From contig VBBQ01000037.1 of assembly GCA_005888755.1 (NCBI GenBank), positions 56,784 through 79,853 of the forward strand: a DNA stretch of 23,070 nucleotides. Reading direction: 5' to 3'. The notes under the pieces were generated by a model that had not been told where the DNA came from, did not search any database, and was given only the letters and a program-made list of their open reading frames with translations. Every line of letters begins with the position of its first letter. Within the stretch, counting starts at the first letter, position 1. The DNA is from Candidatus Bathyarchaeota archaeon (GTDB lineage Archaea; Thermoproteota; Bathyarchaeia; 40CM-2-53-6). The position numbers and the translations under genes were made by a program. Positions 6,812 through 13,534 of this stretch are shown piece after piece.

Positions 6812-8119
6812 CTATGTCGATACTATTTCGATGCTCTCCGGACCATCTGTCGGACCGGACGGTTTTCTAGCTCGTCTTAACCCATTGAAAGCGACCAGTA
6901 ACGCCAACCCGCCTGTGAACACGGCCGTGTAGAGGATCCATGATGGCACCGGAATCGGATTCATGGAGGCTGTTCCCTTGCCCAGATACGCCACGTATGT
7001 AGGATCGTGCAGTATTGCTGTCCCGGACCAAGTAGGATAGTTCATCCTGTAGAGAAACTTGGTCGCAGTGTAGTTGATGTTCGAGGTTGAAGGAAGTCCC
7101 GCGATATCCGGAAGCTCGCCCCTCACAAAGTCTTGGACTCTGAGGAGTGGATCGAAGAATTGGCCTTGCAAGGCGTTCGTAGGAATTGAACCGACAGGTG
7201 AAGCAAGGTACACTGCTGGGTGCGTCGTTGGAGAACTTGTCTGTAGCGTGTAGTTGTCTTTGAACTGAAACTCGTAAGCGAGGATGTTGTCCACATTGAC
7301 CTGTGCAGCAGTGAAAGTCGACGCAACGGGACTCGATTGAGAATCATAGGGCGATCCACCCGTGACAATGGTCAACTGTCTAGATGCGACAGTTGATGTT
7401 GCGTAAAGCAATGAGAGGCTCAGGTCTTGTAGGCTGGGAGTCGGTGGTGTGAAAGAGGACAGCGTTATGCCGCCGATCTGAAAACTTGTCTTCAGAAATG
7501 TCCTGTTCCCTTTGATTGAGTAGTCATAGAACATAGACACGTGATCGACAAGCGCGTTCGCCGCGCTTGCTCCGCCTCCATAACCGTATCCTGGTGGCGT
7601 TGCCTTGATGAGAAAGGCCTGGATCGAGCCGTACGTGACACCCCATTGATAATGTGGAACTCCATCGACGATCGTCTTGTTCACGGCGTCAGTCGTGAAG
7701 GTTTGGGATGCGTTCATTATCAGAGTGTACTTGAGTTCGGTCGTAGGGATACTGTAGTCAGCGTCAAGGTAGCCATTGTGGTTCGTATCGTTATACACCT
7801 CTATAGCCAGCAATGAGTTCCCCACAAAGACCCTCTGGCCTGTGGGTGAATTGTACGCTTGCCCGACGAAGGTAAAGATCGGGTTCTGGTTCAGAAAATG
7901 TAACGCGAAGAATACCGTGCGAGTATTGTTGACGTTAACCCAAGAGTACCACAATCTCAGGTTCCCCCCACCATAGTATGGCACCTGGAGGTCTCCGCTT
8001 GCATACTCCTGCGATATCGGAATCGTTGACGACTGTGCCCGAACAGAAAAGGGCAACTGGAAGAACGCCGCAGAAAACACGATCGCTGCGAGAAACACAG
8101 CCAAGAATATTCGTTTCAA
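6812..8119 (-). CDS. Surface protein anchored by a C-terminal TM helix
   Basis: The 435-residue protein starts at TTG (residues MKRIFLAVFL) with a clear signal peptide, predicted cut after A28 (SVRA, then QSS). A beta-rich ectodomain with several N-x-S/T sequons follows, then one transmembrane helix at about 394-412 (WILYTAVFTGGLALLVAFN) with Arg/Lys after it. It should therefore be an extracellular protein tethered to the membrane with a ~20-residue cytoplasmic tail. Residues about 110-122 (NDTNHNGYLDADY) look like a Ca-binding DxNxNG loop. I do not recognise the family. The start is supported by GGGGA 7-10 nt upstream and a TATA box near 8160. The gene directly upstream encodes a membrane-bound wHTH regulator on the same strand. 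Confidence 0.85.
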   Translation of the reverse strand: MKRIFLAVFLAAIVFSAAFFQLPFSVRAQSSTIPISQEYASGDLQVPYYGGGNLRLWYSWVNVNNTRTVFFALHFLNQNPIFTFVGQAYNSPTGQRVFVGNSLLAIEVYNDTNHNGYLDADYSIPTTELKYTLIMNASQTFTTDAVNKTIVDGVPHYQWGVTYGSIQAFLIKATPPGYGYGGGASAANALVDHVSMFYDYSIKGNRTFLKTSFQIGGITLSSFTPPTPSLQDLSLSLLYATSTVASRQLTIVTGGSPYDSQSSPVASTFTAAQVNVDNILAYEFQFKDNYTLQTSSPTTHPAVYLASPVGSIPTNALQGQFFDPLLRVQDFVRGELPDIAGLPSTSNINYTATKFLYRMNYPTWSGTAILHDPTYVAYLGKGTASMNPIPVPSWILYTAVFTGGLALLVAFNGLRRARKPSGPTDGPESIEIVST

Positions 8120-8150
8120 CTACATCGTCCCCAGAATATTATTGCTCTTT

Positions 8151-8175
8151 CTTCGATATAGTTCGATGCTGTCGA
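8151..8175 (-). promoter_or_regulatory. Promoter of the anchored surface protein with TCGA repeats
   Basis: On the minus strand TCGAACTATATCGA holds the TATA box (about 8157-8162), roughly 40 nt before the TTG start. TCGA tetramers start at 8153, 8163 and 8172, close to one helical turn apart. TCGAACTATA recurs exactly at the promoter of the adjacent regulator. Confidence 0.55.
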
Positions 8176-8212
8176 AATATTGTTGAAAAGTCTTGAACAA
8201 TGAATCCTCATT

Positions 8213-8677
8213 TCAATCCCCTGAGAACCTTGGCTTGTCCTTCCAATCACGGCAGGACTCGAACCAGAACACGCCGGCGGACACCGTGTTTAGCAGTAGC
8301 GCGATGATCGTGAAGGGAGAAGAAAGAAAATCTCTCAGCAGACTGAGATAAAGGATCGAGGCAATCGTCATCACTATCGCGTAGAAAACGTGGCGTGGCA
8401 CGAAGATGTTTCTAATAAGAACATAGTTTCGCACGAGACCGACCCGGACCCGTGTCTTGACCCGATAGTTCCCTATCGGATCCTTCGAGATCAATCCAGC
8501 AGACTCAAGCTTCTGCAAGTGAAACAGTGCCGAGCTTGGACTTGCGAAGCCCATCGCGTGCTGAACCTCGCGGAGCCGGACCTCGTCTCCAGCGTGGGAC
8601 TGTATGTAAACGTAGATGAGCATCGCGGTCTCTGAGAGCTTCAAGCCAGCCCTTTCTCGAACTAGTGACTCGATCAC
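8213..8677 (-). CDS. Membrane-tethered winged-helix transcription regulator
   Basis: Residues about 12-75 form a winged HTH of the archaeal MarR/ArsR-like kind: LSETAMLIYVYIQSH, then VRLREVQHAMGFASPSSALF and HLQKLESAGLISKD, ending in a basic wing. Two hydrophobic helices follow (about 96-114 and 120-140). The DNA-binding domain thus sits in the cytoplasm on a two-helix membrane hairpin with a 14-residue charged tail. GTG 8677 is the only usual start in the frame and lies about 27 nt from a TATA box, so the message is nearly leaderless. The gene ends 93 nt before the surface-protein gene on the same strand. Its promoter shares sequence with that gene's promoter, so autoregulation plus control of the neighbour is likely (inference). 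Confidence 0.82.
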   Translation of the reverse strand: MIESLVRERAGLKLSETAMLIYVYIQSHAGDEVRLREVQHAMGFASPSSALFHLQKLESAGLISKDPIGNYRVKTRVRVGLVRNYVLIRNIFVPRHVFYAIVMTIASILYLSLLRDFLSSPFTIIALLLNTVSAGVFWFESCRDWKDKPRFSGD

Positions 8678-8703
8678 ACGGTGGTATGATAGCTGATCGG
8701 TCG

Positions 8704-8745
8704 CTTATAGTTCGACACCATAGAACCCCCATTCGATAGACTCGA
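8704..8745 (-). promoter_or_regulatory. Promoter of the membrane-bound regulator with TCGA repeats
   Basis: Minus-strand TCGAACTATAAG holds the TATA box (8710-8704), spaced for initiation just before GTG 8677. TCGA tetramers start at 8712, 8733 and 8742; the last two have the same 9-nt spacing as 8163/8172 in the neighbour's promoter. On the plus strand CTTATAG is also TATA-like and could serve the divergent small gene. Confidence 0.5.
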
Positions 8746-8806
8746 AATCGCGTCTGACGAAAACAATCCAAGGGCGAAGCGTGACGATGACGACACGCGC
8801 CAGATT

Positions 8807-9133
8807 GTGAAAGACGCTCTGTATGGCCATCAGGGAAAACCCTGCGGCCAAGTCCATCCTGGCATGAGCGACGACGACTTTGCAGACCGGAGAGAAGCCG
8901 AAGAAGAGGAAGAGAAGCGCATCGCGGGAACGAAACTTCTAGGCCCCACTCCCGAAGTTCAGATCCTGGGGCCGGACTCGGCAAGGGCAAGTGTCAACAC
9001 GATACCAATCGAAGACCTACGGAAGACATTAGACACGGCCGAAACGCTGCGACAGCTCACCGTCGGCAGAGTCCGATCTGAGATTACAGCACGATGGAAG
9101 AAGACGCCCAAATCCAAAGGTCAGGTCCCTTAG
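8807..9133 (+). CDS. Small acidic protein of unknown function
   Basis: The 108-residue frame begins at GTG 8807 and is divergent from the wHTH regulator. It is very polar, with an acidic run EAEEEEEKR near residue 32 and an amphipathic C-terminal half (IEDLRKTLDTAETLRQLTVG) that could form a helix or coiled coil, then a basic tail. The frame is open for 32 more codons upstream, to 8711, and those codons read just as protein-like (acidic, DDDDTRQIV) but contain no ATG, GTG or TTG. The true start may therefore be an unusual codon, or a start may have been lost. I do not recognise a family. The competing minus-strand frame is Arg/Ser/Pro-rich and looks like a shadow. Confidence 0.45.
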   Translation: MKDALYGHQGKPCGQVHPGMSDDDFADRREAEEEEEKRIAGTKLLGPTPEVQILGPDSARASVNTIPIEDLRKTLDTAETLRQLTVGRVRSEITARWKKTPKSKGQVP

Positions 9134-9196
9134 CCATGTCGGGTTTGCCCGGTCCGGCCCATTTTCCCTGGTTCAATTGGTATTTTCGAATTCTAC

Positions 9197-9262
9197 TTCG
9201 AATCTCCCCCCGGCTACCATTGGCTGGCCGCGACTTTATACCGATTGCATTATGTCCTTTTT
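9197..9262 (+). repeat. Composite repeat C: 23-nt tRNA-Gln 3'-end copy plus inverted unit
   Basis: Positions 9197-9219 match the last 23 nt of the tRNA-Gln gene (T-loop TTCGAAT to CCA, 2687-2709) with one substitution (G2701 to C9211). Directly after come TTGGCTGGCC and GACTTTATACC (9220-9242), the reverse complement of the GGTATAAAGTC…GGCCAGCCA block of repeat B, then a T5 tract (9258-9262). Here the tRNA end and the second unit are on the same strand; in copies B and D they are on opposite strands. Confidence 0.85.
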
Positions 9263-9499
9263 CACAGCGTCCTTCAGGGCAGCTGTTATCAGTAGCGTGT
9301 TGTGCTCGTTCCCTTTAATCGGTGAGGCATAGGTCCTTTGGGGATATGCTTGGGCCTCGGTCGTAGGAATGCGGTCCGGGTCTAGTCCCCAGGCTCTGGC
9401 GACTTGTTTGAGCATCCCGATTTTGGAAATCTGAGTCTTAGGTCTCATGCCGAGTCTGCTAGCTGTGTAGATGCCTCGGAGGAATTCTGGTCTTTTCAT
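9236..9499 (-). CDS. Small conserved-looking protein, unknown function
   Basis: The 87-residue frame starts at ATG (MKRPEFLRGIYTASRLG) and is basic and helical: a first helix about 1-15, a second at SKIGMLKQVARAWGLDPDRI, and a C-terminal helix LLITAALKDAVKKDIM. The balanced composition and ATG start suggest a real gene. No catalytic motif or metal site is visible. Its stop codon lies inside composite repeat C, so the repeat forms its 3' end. It is possibly a fragment of a larger protein; I cannot name it. Confidence 0.5.
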   Translation of the reverse strand: MKRPEFLRGIYTASRLGMRPKTQISKIGMLKQVARAWGLDPDRIPTTEAQAYPQRTYASPIKGNEHNTLLITAALKDAVKKDIMQSV

Positions 9500-9725
9500 C
9501 TGGATGTCATGGCATGTGTCGACATCTTTACCGCTCGGAAAATGTTTTAAGCAACATACTATGCCAATCGTAAGATTTAGTATCCTTCACGGTGTTATCT
9601 GATAACAGTAAGAGTTCTAGAAGAACTCATCAATTGAAGTGCGCATGTGACTTCACAAGATTGCTGGTAGTTGGTACCAAGAAACAGGGGGGTTTAGATC
9701 TTCTAAGTTCGGAATCGGGCAGGGG

Positions 9726-10637
9726 TTAGCTGACGGTTACCTGTATTGTCACGGAGTGAGATATCGTTCCGCTTGATCCCGTTACTGTTACAGTGTACGC
9801 TCTAATTGGCGTAGAATGAAGCGCTGAGACTGTCAACGATGAAGTCCCAACCGTATTGCTAGCGCTGAGCGTGACACTTGTGGGGTTCAGCGTAGCCGAT
9901 GGGCCATGTTTTATGACAGGAGAGACGACGGCCAAAAGACTTACGGACCCAGTGAACCCGCCCGTGCCGGTTACCAAGATGGTAACAGATCCGGAGGATC
10001 CTCTCTTGAGCGACAGCGATGATGAGCTCGCAGTCAAGATGAAGCCTGCTGCAGTCGTAAATGTAGCTCCTTGAACTGTTTCAGGGTCGACCGTCCCCGC
10101 GTTTACAACCTGAACGCATGTAGTGGTACCTGCCACACTGCTATTGCTGCAACCAGAGGGATACGCGATTGGAGTGTCCGTCGTTGATCCAACAATATTG
10201 TATCTAATGCTGAACAGTAGCCCAGTTGTAGGGCTGGGCGTCATGAACCCCAACACGACCTGGACAAGCCGGGCCACCCCGGTAGAGGTGTTTGTGGAGT
10301 TCATTTGTGTAAAGGTAATTTGACCTGCGAAGACATTCCCGGCTGAGCTTATGCTAACTGGACTGAGTACCTGGGGATCAGCCTGAACACTTATGTCGAA
10401 ACCGTTTAAGGAATCCGAGCCTTGGATAACAACGTTCACTACTATTTGATTGCCCACAGATCCGCCGAAGGTTGGCGCAGACGATGGGCAGGAAGTCGTG
10501 ATTGCAGAGAGGCAGACTATTCCTGTGAATTGAGCGTGTGCGGATCGAGGCATAGCTGGCAGGAAGCTCAGCGATGCGATCACTAGTCCAAAGAGTACTA
10601 CGCTGACGGAGAGTTTCTTTCTATTTGATCGCTCCAA
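9726..10637 (-). CDS. Secreted cohesin-like plus Ig-like protein
   Basis: The 303-residue protein has a signal peptide with a basic start (MERSNRKKLS), a hydrophobic core and a predicted cut after A35 (SAHA, then QF). Residues about 38-190 resemble a cohesin/CBM2-like beta-sandwich (VGNQIVVNVVIQGSDSLNGF with a following 'fdisv..dp.vl' strand), ending with 'vVNAGTVDPE'. Residues about 200-303 form an Ig-like domain (FTGSVSLLAVVSP, then TPIRAYTVTVTGSSG), the same type as in the 1113-residue neighbour. No anchor is seen, so it is probably released or held by other surface proteins. TTG 10637 is the start: a CTTATATG box at 10676-10669 places the transcription start within about 10 nt of it. Confidence 0.83.
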   Translation of the reverse strand: MERSNRKKLSVSVVLFGLVIASLSFLPAMPRSAHAQFTGIVCLSAITTSCPSSAPTFGGSVGNQIVVNVVIQGSDSLNGFDISVQADPQVLSPVSISSAGNVFAGQITFTQMNSTNTSTGVARLVQVVLGFMTPSPTTGLLFSIRYNIVGSTTDTPIAYPSGCSNSSVAGTTTCVQVVNAGTVDPETVQGATFTTAAGFILTASSSSLSLKRGSSGSVTILVTGTGGFTGSVSLLAVVSPVIKHGPSATLNPTSVTLSASNTVGTSSLTVSALHSTPIRAYTVTVTGSSGTISHSVTIQVTVS

Positions 10638-10668
10638 GATATTTTCTGGCTCTGGTGCGGGGGTTGGG

Positions 10669-10676
10669 CATATAAG
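10669..10676 (-). promoter_or_regulatory. TATA box of the cohesin-like gene
   Basis: Minus-strand CTTATATG, a strong archaeal TATA box, centred about 35 nt before the TTG start. It predicts an almost leaderless transcript and so decides the start codon. Confidence 0.6.
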
Positions 10677-11054
10677 TTATTCTATTTGATTGGTAATGGA
10701 AGTCGCCTGTAGATAGCCGTGTATCGTGCCGGCAATCGAGGGTTGCTGACAACTTCCTCTCGAAAATGCCTCTAGGAAAAGAAGGGGTAGCAGCCGTCCT
10801 GGCCCACTAGGCTATCCTGTTGAATCCAGGCGGATTCGAACCCCGAGGATCATAGTTCTTCAAGTGGGAGTCAACATGGGGCGAGTCATTTAGCAATTTT
10901 TCTTCCTACCTTACTTTTAGTCCATCAGTACTTGAAGGAATTTGGAAAAAAAAGGGTCGTATACAAAGCGGTGAATTCCGCGGCCAGCCACTGGTCTCCC
11001 CCGGGCTACCACGAGGGATCGGATAAGTCGCATCGTTTCCGGTCAAGCCGAGAT
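10677..11054. other. Intergenic region with a T-arm-like scrap and repeat D
   Basis: Near 10826-10842 the minus strand reads GGGGTTCGAATCC, which looks like a tRNA T arm, but the flanking stem bases mismatch and no acceptor partner exists. Composite repeat D fills 10946-11012. No open frame in the gap is convincing. Confidence 0.45.
10946..11012 (-). repeat. Composite repeat D: tRNA-Gln 3'-end copy plus GGCCAGCCA unit
   Basis: The plus strand has GGCCAGCCAC (10982-10991), 5 nt, then TCCCCCGGGCTACCAC (10997-11012). Positions 10995-11011 (TCTCCCCCGGGCTACCA) match the tRNA-Gln 3' end exactly over 17 nt. To the left are GCGG-N6-CCGC (a hairpin), GTATACAAAG, and eight A's (10946-10953) that read as a T8 tract on the minus strand, 43-109 nt past the rhomboid stop codon. 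Same organisation as repeat B. Confidence 0.8.
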
Positions 11055-11660
11055 TTAGAAGTTTTTCAGCTCGGAGCTCCAGAACCTTCGAAGAAGGAGC
11101 CCGGTGATCAGGCCTCCGATGTGTGCGAAGAAACCTCCGCCGGCGAAGAGGTCCAAACCAGCGATGAATATAATCAGTATGACACCTCGTGGTCCTGTTG
11201 CAGCCCCCATGATGCCATAGACCGCCCCTGAGGCGCCTACTCCACAGCTCCATGTTAAGGGGTTCATGTTAGGGACACCGGTGAGAAAGAAGCCTGTTAG
11301 ATCCGCTCCAACAAAGGTTAGGTTGCCTGCAACGCCTGTGAGAAAAAACGTTGCAACCCAACGAGTCTTAGTGACCTGTTCCTCCAGGATAAACCCGAAT
11401 ATCAACAGAAATAGAACATTACTAGAGATGTGAATGATACCTGCGTGCAGAAAGATAGACGTAACCAGCGTCCAAGGATAGATGGGCAGAGGGCCATCAC
11501 ATTGCACCAGCGCCAAAGGAAGGAGAGGGTTGACAAGATCCCCTCCAAGTACTGCAATAGCCATGTAGACAGCGATGAGTACGAGGGAGAAGACAAGCGT
11601 CGGAGAAGTCAGGTATGGGTTTGACGATCTCTCCCCCGACTCCTGAAAGTCTTCTTGCAC
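11055..11660 (-). CDS. Rhomboid family intramembrane serine protease
   Basis: This 201-residue protein has six hydrophobic helices and the rhomboid catalytic pair: Ser144 in GASGAVYG (helix 4) and His180 in AHIGGLITG (helix 6). The HISSN motif (77-81) in helix 2 supplies the conserved His and Asn near the active site. Rhomboids cleave substrates within or just outside the membrane and release their ectodomains. The basic six-helix form is complete. GTG 11660 is fixed as the start because an in-frame TGA lies just upstream and a TATA box sits about 26 nt before it (leaderless). A substrate among the nearby C-terminally anchored surface proteins is possible but unproven. Confidence 0.92.
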   Translation of the reverse strand: MQEDFQESGERSSNPYLTSPTLVFSLVLIAVYMAIAVLGGDLVNPLLPLALVQCDGPLPIYPWTLVTSIFLHAGIIHISSNVLFLLIFGFILEEQVTKTRWVATFFLTGVAGNLTFVGADLTGFFLTGVPNMNPLTWSCGVGASGAVYGIMGAATGPRGVILIIFIAGLDLFAGGGFFAHIGGLITGLLLRRFWSSELKNF

Positions 11661-11682
11661 AAGGCACGCCCATGCTCGCCAT

Positions 11683-11689
11683 CATATAA
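11683..11689 (-). promoter_or_regulatory. TATA box of the rhomboid gene
   Basis: Minus-strand TTATATG about 26 nt upstream of GTG 11660, as expected for a leaderless archaeal transcript. Confidence 0.6.
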
Positions 11690-11803
11690 CTTGCAAGCAA
11701 TAAGCGGACAGAACCCTTCGGCCTTTCCCCTCGCCGAGCCCAAATTCGAGCGTCAGAGTCAATCTGAGCGAAGAACGATTCCTACTAGGATGGTCCTGCG
11801 AGT

Positions 11804-12298
11804 CTAGTTGGAAAGAAGCCGCGTGCTTGATCCCCGCCTTCTGTGACGAATCCATAGAGCACCTAGGAGGGCGGCCAATGCAATTATTCCCAATTGAGCC
11901 TGGTTGGTGAAAATCGACTGAATGCCAGATTTCTGAATAATCCCGCTCAATGATGCCAAATCAAACGGCTTCGAGAATGAACTGTACAGCCATACTACTG
12001 TGAGCCCGGTTAGAAGCATGAAGGCGAATGCAAGGTGTCCAAAACTTCTTTTCTTGGCCACTTCGGAGGGGAACGCAGGTTCAGGATTGAACCCCTGAAA
12101 CCGGATGAGCTCTTCTGTGCCCGCAATCTCCTCAAGTCTCAGCGAATCGTTTTCCCCGAGTTTTTGCTTGAGTTCGGCCTGCCTAGTCAGACTATCAAGA
12201 ATGTCGTCAGTAGTAACCCTGTCCTTCTTCTGTCTCGTCACTGGACCAGAGAACCCGAATCGATGACGTGCCCTGGGAGATCTAGAATCCGAACCCAA
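11804..12298 (-). CDS. Two-TM membrane protein of unknown function
   Basis: The 164-residue protein starts at TTG. It has a long polar, charged N-terminal domain (about 1-85) containing a probable helix (TTDDILDSLTRQAELKQKLG) and then two membrane helices, about 87-108 (LAFAFMLLTGLTVVWLYSSF) and 135-150 (LGIIALAALLGALWI), with RHRRRG after the second. The basic flanks place both termini in the cytoplasm. No family recognised. It lies between the rhomboid gene and the divergent TFB gene, but shared control is not evident. Confidence 0.7.
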   Translation of the reverse strand: MGSDSRSPRARHRFGFSGPVTRQKKDRVTTDDILDSLTRQAELKQKLGENDSLRLEEIAGTEELIRFQGFNPEPAFPSEVAKKRSFGHLAFAFMLLTGLTVVWLYSSFSKPFDLASLSGIIQKSGIQSIFTNQAQLGIIALAALLGALWIRHRRRGSSTRLLSN

Positions 12299-12450
12299 CC
12301 TTGTCTTCCCACGATACTAGTGGGCTAATCGCGAATTTGAGGATGAGAGTACTCGTCAACGCTGGATTAAGGACTGGCTCCATCCTCCCTGTCCTAGCCC
12401 AGAAAGTCGGGTCAGGAATCCCGACGCCGGGCGTGCGGAACCCGACCTAG

Positions 12451-12478
12451 CCTATATACTTGTCGAAACACTTATATG
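12451..12478 (+). promoter_or_regulatory. TFB gene promoter (two TATA-like boxes)
   Basis: CCTATATAC (12451-12459) and CTTATATG (12471-12478). The second is preceded by the purine-rich BRE-like GAAACA. Initiation from the second would give a leader of about 95 nt, unusually long beside the leaderless genes nearby. Just before the ATG the leader ends in GGGAAAAACCC, a possible small hairpin. Confidence 0.55.
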
Positions 12479-12593
12479 CAAAATCGAACGCGTCGCTCTC
12501 GCTTTCCGAGCTTGGACTCTCTTAAAGCCCCCTCTGAAGCCGGTCCGGAAAGCGGAGACGCAAACCTTCCTTCGGAAACCCAGGGAAAAACCC

Positions 12594-13526
12594 ATGAGCA
12601 CGCCCGCGCCCGGCGCACATCAGCCTAAAGTTCATGTCTGTCCCGAATGCGGAAGTCTCAACCTCATAGAGGACTTCGACCAAGGAGAGACTATCTGCCA
12701 AGACTGTGGCCTGGTCCTTTCCCAGAACCTAATGAGTCGCGGACCCGAATGGAGAGCATTCACGAAAGAGGAAAGGGATGAGAGGGGCAGGGTCGGTATA
12801 CCAACTTCCTTCTCTATCCACGACAAGGGGCTCTCTACAGTTATCGACCGAGTCAACAGGGACGCCTTCGGGAGACAGCTACCCTTCGAGACAAGGATGG
12901 AAATGCTCCGTCTCCGAAAATGGCAGATCCGGACCCGCGTTCACTCCTCATCAGACCGTAACCTTGCCCAGGCAATGGCCGAGCTGGACCGTTTGACCGA
13001 TAGACTGCACGTGCCAGCTAACGTAAAGGAAGACTCGGCCGTCGTATATCGAAAGGCACTGGATAGCGGACTGGTGAGAGGACGCTCGATTGCCGCAATA
13101 GCAGCCGCAGCCCTCTACGCGGCATGCAGATCCAGCGAAACGCCAAGAACCCTCAAGGAAGTCGCCTCGGCAAGTCGAATCAAAAAGAAGGACGTTGCGC
13201 GTTGCTACCGCCTCCTCCTGAGAGAGCTAGAGATGGCAATGCCTGTCGAAGACCCGGTCCGCTGCATATCGAAAATCGCCAGCCGCGCCGAAATCACGAT
13301 ACAGACCCAGCAATCGGCCATTCAAGTATTGAAAGACGCGAGAAGTAAGGGAGTCGTAGCCGGCAAAGACCCGATGGGTCTCGCCGCAGCAGCACTTTAT
13401 GTCGCCTGCGTTCTTCAAGGAGAAAAGAAGACTCAGAAGGAGATCGCGGAGATTGCAAATGTCACAGAGGTTACTGTCCGGAACAGGTACAAGGGTCTGA
13501 AAGACGCCCTCGGCCTGACGACCTGA
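12594..13526 (+). CDS. tfb: Transcription initiation factor B (TFB)
   Basis: TFB bridges TBP on the TATA/BRE element and RNA polymerase and sets the start site. The 310-residue protein is full length. It has an N-terminal zinc ribbon with C16, C19, C35 and C38, the B-reader/linker region (GPEWRAFTKEERDERGRVG, with the usual S/T-rich 'PTSFSIHDKGLSTVI'), and two cyclin-like repeats (about 117-200 and 212-305). The second contains the DNA-contacting helix-turn-helix TQKEIAEIANVTEVTVRNRY. ATG 12594 is a natural start, with no upstream alternative needed. Whether it is the only TFB of the genome cannot be seen here. Confidence 0.97.
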   Translation: MSTPAPGAHQPKVHVCPECGSLNLIEDFDQGETICQDCGLVLSQNLMSRGPEWRAFTKEERDERGRVGIPTSFSIHDKGLSTVIDRVNRDAFGRQLPFETRMEMLRLRKWQIRTRVHSSSDRNLAQAMAELDRLTDRLHVPANVKEDSAVVYRKALDSGLVRGRSIAAIAAAALYAACRSSETPRTLKEVASASRIKKKDVARCYRLLLRELEMAMPVEDPVRCISKIASRAEITIQTQQSAIQVLKDARSKGVVAGKDPMGLAAAALYVACVLQGEKKTQKEIAEIANVTEVTVRNRYKGLKDALGLTT

Positions 13527-13534
13527 CTGAGATG

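Noticed and set aside
6700-6870. 56-codon ATG frame (MESFSILGRFAEKLEDPRLT…) overlapping the end of the surface-protein gene
   Set aside because: The first 30 residues look protein-like, but it overlaps a real gene antisense and the rest is not coherent. Possibly a decayed gene end, not supported.
8505-8990. 161-codon minus-strand frame across the regulator promoter
   Set aside because: Arg/Ser/Pro-rich shadow of the wHTH gene and the small acidic gene.
10815-10860. tRNA T-arm-like GGTTCGAATCC on the minus strand
   Set aside because: Stem positions beyond two pairs mismatch, there is no CCA and no complementary 5' acceptor strand on either side. Probably chance or a very decayed fragment.
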